Made by a program: the position numbers and the translations under genes. A stretch of 7,507 nt of DNA. Source: an uncultured Bacteroidales bacterium (GTDB taxonomy: Bacteria; Bacteroidota; Bacteroidia; Bacteroidales; Bacteroidaceae). Under the pieces are notes generated by a model. That model did not search any database. It was given only the letters and a program-made list of their open reading frames with translations, and was not told the DNA's origin. Position 1 is the stretch's first letter. Every line of letters starts with the position of its first letter. Positions 4,560-7,507 of the stretch are shown piece by piece. The stretch is taken from NCBI GenBank assembly GCA_902783615.1, contig CACZRQ010000178.1, forward strand, positions 1 to 7,507, given 5' to 3'.

Positions 4560-7507
4560 ATGGCAACAAACCTCACAGGCAATTATGCCAACTTTATGAA
4601 AGACATTCAGCGCTTCATTCCAGAAGAGCGCATCTATACCGACGAGTTGAGAACGCTTGGCTGGGGCACTGACGCCAGTTTCTACAGGCAGATTCCCAAA
4701 ATTGTGATTCGTAGCGACGGCGAAGAAGAAGTATCTCAGCTGGTCAGGGCTTGTCAACAGCACAAGATTCCTTTCACTTTCCGTGCAGCTGGTACTTCCC
4801 TTTCCGGACAAAGTTGTTCCGATTCTGTGCTCATCGTGGCAGGCAAGCATTGGGAACAATACGAGATTGGTCCTAACCAAGACACCATTCGCCTGCAGCC
4901 AGGCATCGTGGGTGCCAAGGTAAACGAGATTCTGAAGCCTTACGGCAGAGTGTTCCCACCCGACCCAGCCAGCATTGGCTCGGCCATGGTGGGTGGTATT
5001 GTGGTGAACAATGCCTCGGGCATGAACTGTGGAGTGCATGCCAACAGCGATCGCATGATGGTATCGGCCAAGATGATCCTGGTGGATGGAACCATTGTGG
5101 ATACAGGCTCAGAAGAAAGTCGTGAGGCGTTCCGCAAGAGCCATCCCGATTTCATCCGTAAAATCGAGAATCTGAGAGACAAAGTGAGGGCCGACAAGGA
5201 ACTCGCCTCGCGCGTACGTATTAAATATGGTATAAAGAACGTGACAGGTCTCAACCTCCGACCTCTCATTGCCTACGACGACCCGTTCGACATCATGGCA
5301 CATTCCTTGGTGGGATCGGAAGGTACGTTGGCTTTCCTCTCTGAGGTGACGATGAAAACTTTGTACGACTACAAGTACAAGGCATCGGCCATGGTGTATT
5401 TCCTCACCATGAAAGAGAGTTGCGAGGCCGTTGTGGCCATGAAGAAGTTGAAATCGGGTGAGGAAGACTTGAAGATGAGTGCTGAGAACCTGATGGTAAA
5501 GAGTGCCGAGATGCTCGACTATATGTCGCTCAACTCGGTAGATGATCCTGTGTTCCTGCAATATAAGAAAGATGTGGATAGTGGGAAGATAGCAGGTGTT
5601 GAGCCTGGCGACTACCACAACCTGACGGCTATCCTGACCGAGACAAAGGGCATCACCCACGAGCAGTTGTTGGAGAAGATTGAGGCGATCAAGCAATGTC
5701 TGGGTCAGTTCAAGCTTTACATCCCAGTGGAATTTACCGAAGATCCCATGGTTTACGGCAAGTATTGGGCTATCCGTTCAGGCATTTTCCCATCAGTAGG
5801 TGGTACCCGACCCGTGGGCACCTCGTGCCTCATCGAAGACGTGGCATTCCCAATCGAAAGTTTGCCAGAGGCAACGGTAAAACTTCAGAAACTCATTGCA
5901 GACCACGGGTATAGCGATGCCTGCATCTATGGTCATGCCTTTGAAGGCAACTATCACTTCATCTTGAACCAAAGTTTCAAGACGAAGAGCGAGGTGGACC
6001 GCTATGCGGAGATGATGCGCGATGTGGCCCGTTTAGTGGTGGAAGAGTACGACGGTTCGTTGAAAGCTGAGCACGGAACGGGTCGCAACATGGCTCCGTT
6101 TGTGAAATATGAGTGGGGCGACAAGGCATACGAAGCCATGAAGGAGCTGAAAGCCATCTTCGACCCCGATGGTTTGTTGAACCAAGGTGTGATTTTCAAC
6201 GACGACCCAGATTGCTTCATCAAATGCCTGAAGCCATTGCCAGTGCTGAACTACAACTTCGACAAGGTGCCCGACGGAGGAAAGCACCTCATGGATCCAT
6301 CGCTCTCTACTGCCCAAGAAACCATCGAGCAGGTGAAGCGAGCCAACAAATGTATTGAGTGTGGTTTCTGCGAGGTGAACTGCATGTCGTGTGGTCTCAC
6401 CTTATCTTCCCGTATGCGCATCGCCATTCAGCGAGAGATCAGGGAGTTGGAAACAACAGGTGCCGACCCGGAACGCGTAGCTACTTTGCGCAAACAATAT
6501 AAATACTATGGCGACCAGACCTGCGCCACCGATGGACTCTGTTCTACCTCATGTCCGATGAAGATCAACACGGGTGAGCTGACCCACCTGATTCGTCAGA
6601 TGGACATGCTGAACAACGGGGCAGGATATAAGTTGGGCGAGTTTGCTGCCGACCACATGGCTGGCATCAAGTCGGGCTTGCGTCTGGTATTGGATGTAGC
6701 AAACTTAGGCCACACCGTTTTAGGTTCATCCTTGATGACAGGCATTTGCAATGGCTTCCACAAGGTTGGCCTACCCCTTTGGACTACAGCCATGCCGAAG
6801 AAGATCAGACAACCCAATAAAAATCGTCAATCGTCAACGGTTAATGGTCAATTGAAGGTTGTCTATTTCCCCAGCTGTATCAACCAGACCATGGGCGTTT
6901 CCAAGAACTCTCCTGTGAAGGAATCGTTGGTTGACAACATGTGCAAGTTGCTCAACAAAGCTGGCTATGAAGTGATTTTCCCGAAAGGCATGAACAAGAT
7001 GTGTTGCGGACAGATTTGGGAGAGCAAGGGTATGCTCGACATAGCCGACCGCAAGAGTGCCGAATTGGAAGCGGCCTTGTGGGAAGCATCCAATCAAGGC
7101 AAGTATCCTGTGCTCTGCGACCAGAGTCCGTGTCTGCACCGCATGAAGAAAGTGATGAAGAAGATGAAGCTCTACGAGCCAGCCGAGTTCATCATGACGT
7201 TCCTGAAAGACCGTTTGGACTTCCACCCCATCAATCGGAACATTGCCCTGCACATTACCTGCTCCACCAAGGAGATGGGTGTAGCCAACCAGCTCATCGC
7301 ATTGGCCCGTCTGTGCAGCAACAATGTCTATCTGCCTGAAGGAGTGGGTTGTTGCGGATTTGCCGGCGACAGAGGTTTCACCTATCCAGAGATGAACAAA
7401 TATGCCTTGAGGAAACTTCGTCCGCAAATTGAGGAACATCACATCGAAGTGGGCTATTCCAACAGTCGGACGTGTGAGATTGGTTTGGAAACGAACACAG
7501 GCATCCC
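4560..7507 (+). CDS. FAD/Fe-S D-lactate dehydrogenase-type oxidoreductase, 3' partial
   Basis: At least 982 codons are open from the ATG at 4560 to the window edge. It oxidises a D-2-hydroxy acid, most likely D-lactate to pyruvate, passing electrons through FAD and iron-sulfur centres to the respiratory chain. Domains in order: FAD-binding PCMH domain from about residue 48, with GTSLSGQ (78-84), PPDPAS (133-138) and NNASGMNCG (150-158); FAD-oxidase C-terminal domain from about 272, with the conserved AEHGTGRN (503-510); a ferredoxin-like region with CxxCxxCxxxC at Cys598/601/604/608 and a second cluster at Cys655/661/665 before Pro; then two CCG Cys-rich repeats (Cys773 with Cys815-Cys816-Gly, and Cys901 with Cys931-Cys932-Gly). 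The layout is like E. coli YdiJ (about 1018 residues, a D-2-hydroxyglutarate dehydrogenase), so that or glycolate are alternative substrates. The final SRTCEIGL-type block is present, so only a short tail is missing. No signal peptide is seen. The divergent permease favours lactate. A short repeat array encodes part of its linker (6822-6857). Confidence 0.9.
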   Translation, partial: MATNLTGNYANFMKDIQRFIPEERIYTDELRTLGWGTDASFYRQIPKIVIRSDGEEEVSQLVRACQQHKIPFTFRAAGTSLSGQSCSDSVLIVAGKHWEQYEIGPNQDTIRLQPGIVGAKVNEILKPYGRVFPPDPASIGSAMVGGIVVNNASGMNCGVHANSDRMMVSAKMILVDGTIVDTGSEESREAFRKSHPDFIRKIENLRDKVRADKELASRVRIKYGIKNVTGLNLRPLIAYDDPFDIMAHSLVGSEGTLAFLSEVTMKTLYDYKYKASAMVYFLTMKESCEAVVAMKKLKSGEEDLKMSAENLMVKSAEMLDYMSLNSVDDPVFLQYKKDVDSGKIAGVEPGDYHNLTAILTETKGITHEQLLEKIEAIKQCLGQFKLYIPVEFTEDPMVYGKYWAIRSGIFPSVGGTRPVGTSCLIEDVAFPIESLPEATVKLQKLIADHGYSDACIYGHAFEGNYHFILNQSFKTKSEVDRYAEMMRDVARLVVEEYDGSLKAEHGTGRNMAPFVKYEWGDKAYEAMKELKAIFDPDGLLNQGVIFNDDPDCFIKCLKPLPVLNYNFDKVPDGGKHLMDPSLSTAQETIEQVKRANKCIECGFCEVNCMSCGLTLSSRMRIAIQREIRELETTGADPERVATLRKQYKYYGDQTCATDGLCSTSCPMKINTGELTHLIRQMDMLNNGAGYKLGEFAADHMAGIKSGLRLVLDVANLGHTVLGSSLMTGICNGFHKVGLPLWTTAMPKKIRQPNKNRQSSTVNGQLKVVYFPSCINQTMGVSKNSPVKESLVDNMCKLLNKAGYEVIFPKGMNKMCCGQIWESKGMLDIADRKSAELEAALWEASNQGKYPVLCDQSPCLHRMKKVMKKMKLYEPAEFIMTFLKDRLDFHPINRNIALHITCSTKEMGVANQLIALARLCSNNVYLPEGVGCCGFAGDRGFTYPEMNKYALRKLRPQIEEHHIEVGYSNSRTCEIGLETNTGI
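6822..6857 (+). repeat. Degenerate 7-bp repeat array inside the dehydrogenase gene
   Basis: From 6823 the sequence reads as five heptamers: ATCGTCA, ATCGTCA, ACGGTTA, ATGGTCA, ATTGAAG. The first two are identical, and the third and fourth keep the GT-purine/pyrimidine pattern. It encodes residues 755-766 (NRQSSTVNGQLK), a polar stretch between the ferredoxin-like part and the first CCG domain, which begins with VVYFPSC. Heptameric arrays of GTCAATT type are common between genes in Bacteroidetes, as I recall, so this looks like intergenic-type repeat material living in a tolerant linker. Confidence 0.55.

Noticed and set aside
5109..5696. Minus-strand frame (195 codons) opposite the dehydrogenase
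   Set aside because: Shadow of the FAD-domain coding sequence, which has clear family motifs on the plus strand.
6834..7442. Minus-strand frame (202 codons) opposite the CCG domains
   Set aside because: Shadow of the plus-strand Cys-rich domains; begins and ends without any promoter or leader signal and lacks family features.

Overview
The window looks like a chromosomal segment of a Bacteroidales bacterium, most likely Prevotella/Segatella or a close relative. The evidence is the set of protein families, the A-rich gene leaders without Shine-Dalgarno sites, several upstream matches to the Bacteroidetes -7 promoter element TAnnTTTG, and short intergenic repeats of a style common in that order. 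The genus is inferred from memory, not from a search.

Layout: bases 1-530 hold no credible gene and are full of inverted repeats. The main structure is a nested imperfect palindrome of about 320 bp (116-434) whose three pairs of arms share a centre near base 276. Next to it are a secondary palindrome (366-449), a strong hairpin (485-520) and a separate repeat-like element (2-65). Then, on the minus strand, come a MaoC/NodN-like hot-dog hydratase (531-1001) and a lipoprotein phosphatase/phosphodiesterase of the alkaline phosphatase superfamily (1088-2008). A divergent promoter region separates the phosphatase from a plus-strand gene of unknown function (2116-2748). That gene converges on an LctP-family lactate permease (2796-4397, minus), and a bidirectional terminator hairpin (2751-2774) lies between the two stops. 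Finally, divergent from the permease, a large FAD and Fe-S D-lactate dehydrogenase-type oxidoreductase starts at 4560 and runs off the right edge, with only a short C-terminal tail missing.

The last two genes make functional sense together: the permease imports lactate (or a related 2-hydroxy acid) and the flavo-iron-sulfur enzyme oxidises it to the 2-oxo acid. Their 162-bp shared intergenic region has a 13-bp perfect inverted repeat placed so that both genes carry the same leader sequence just upstream of their ATG, which suggests joint regulation. The other genes are not obviously connected to this pair.

I see no CRISPR array, tRNA, rRNA, transposase or defence system. The observations most worth following up are the palindromic repeat region, the shared leader motif of the lactate genes, and a heptamer-repeat array captured inside the dehydrogenase coding sequence.
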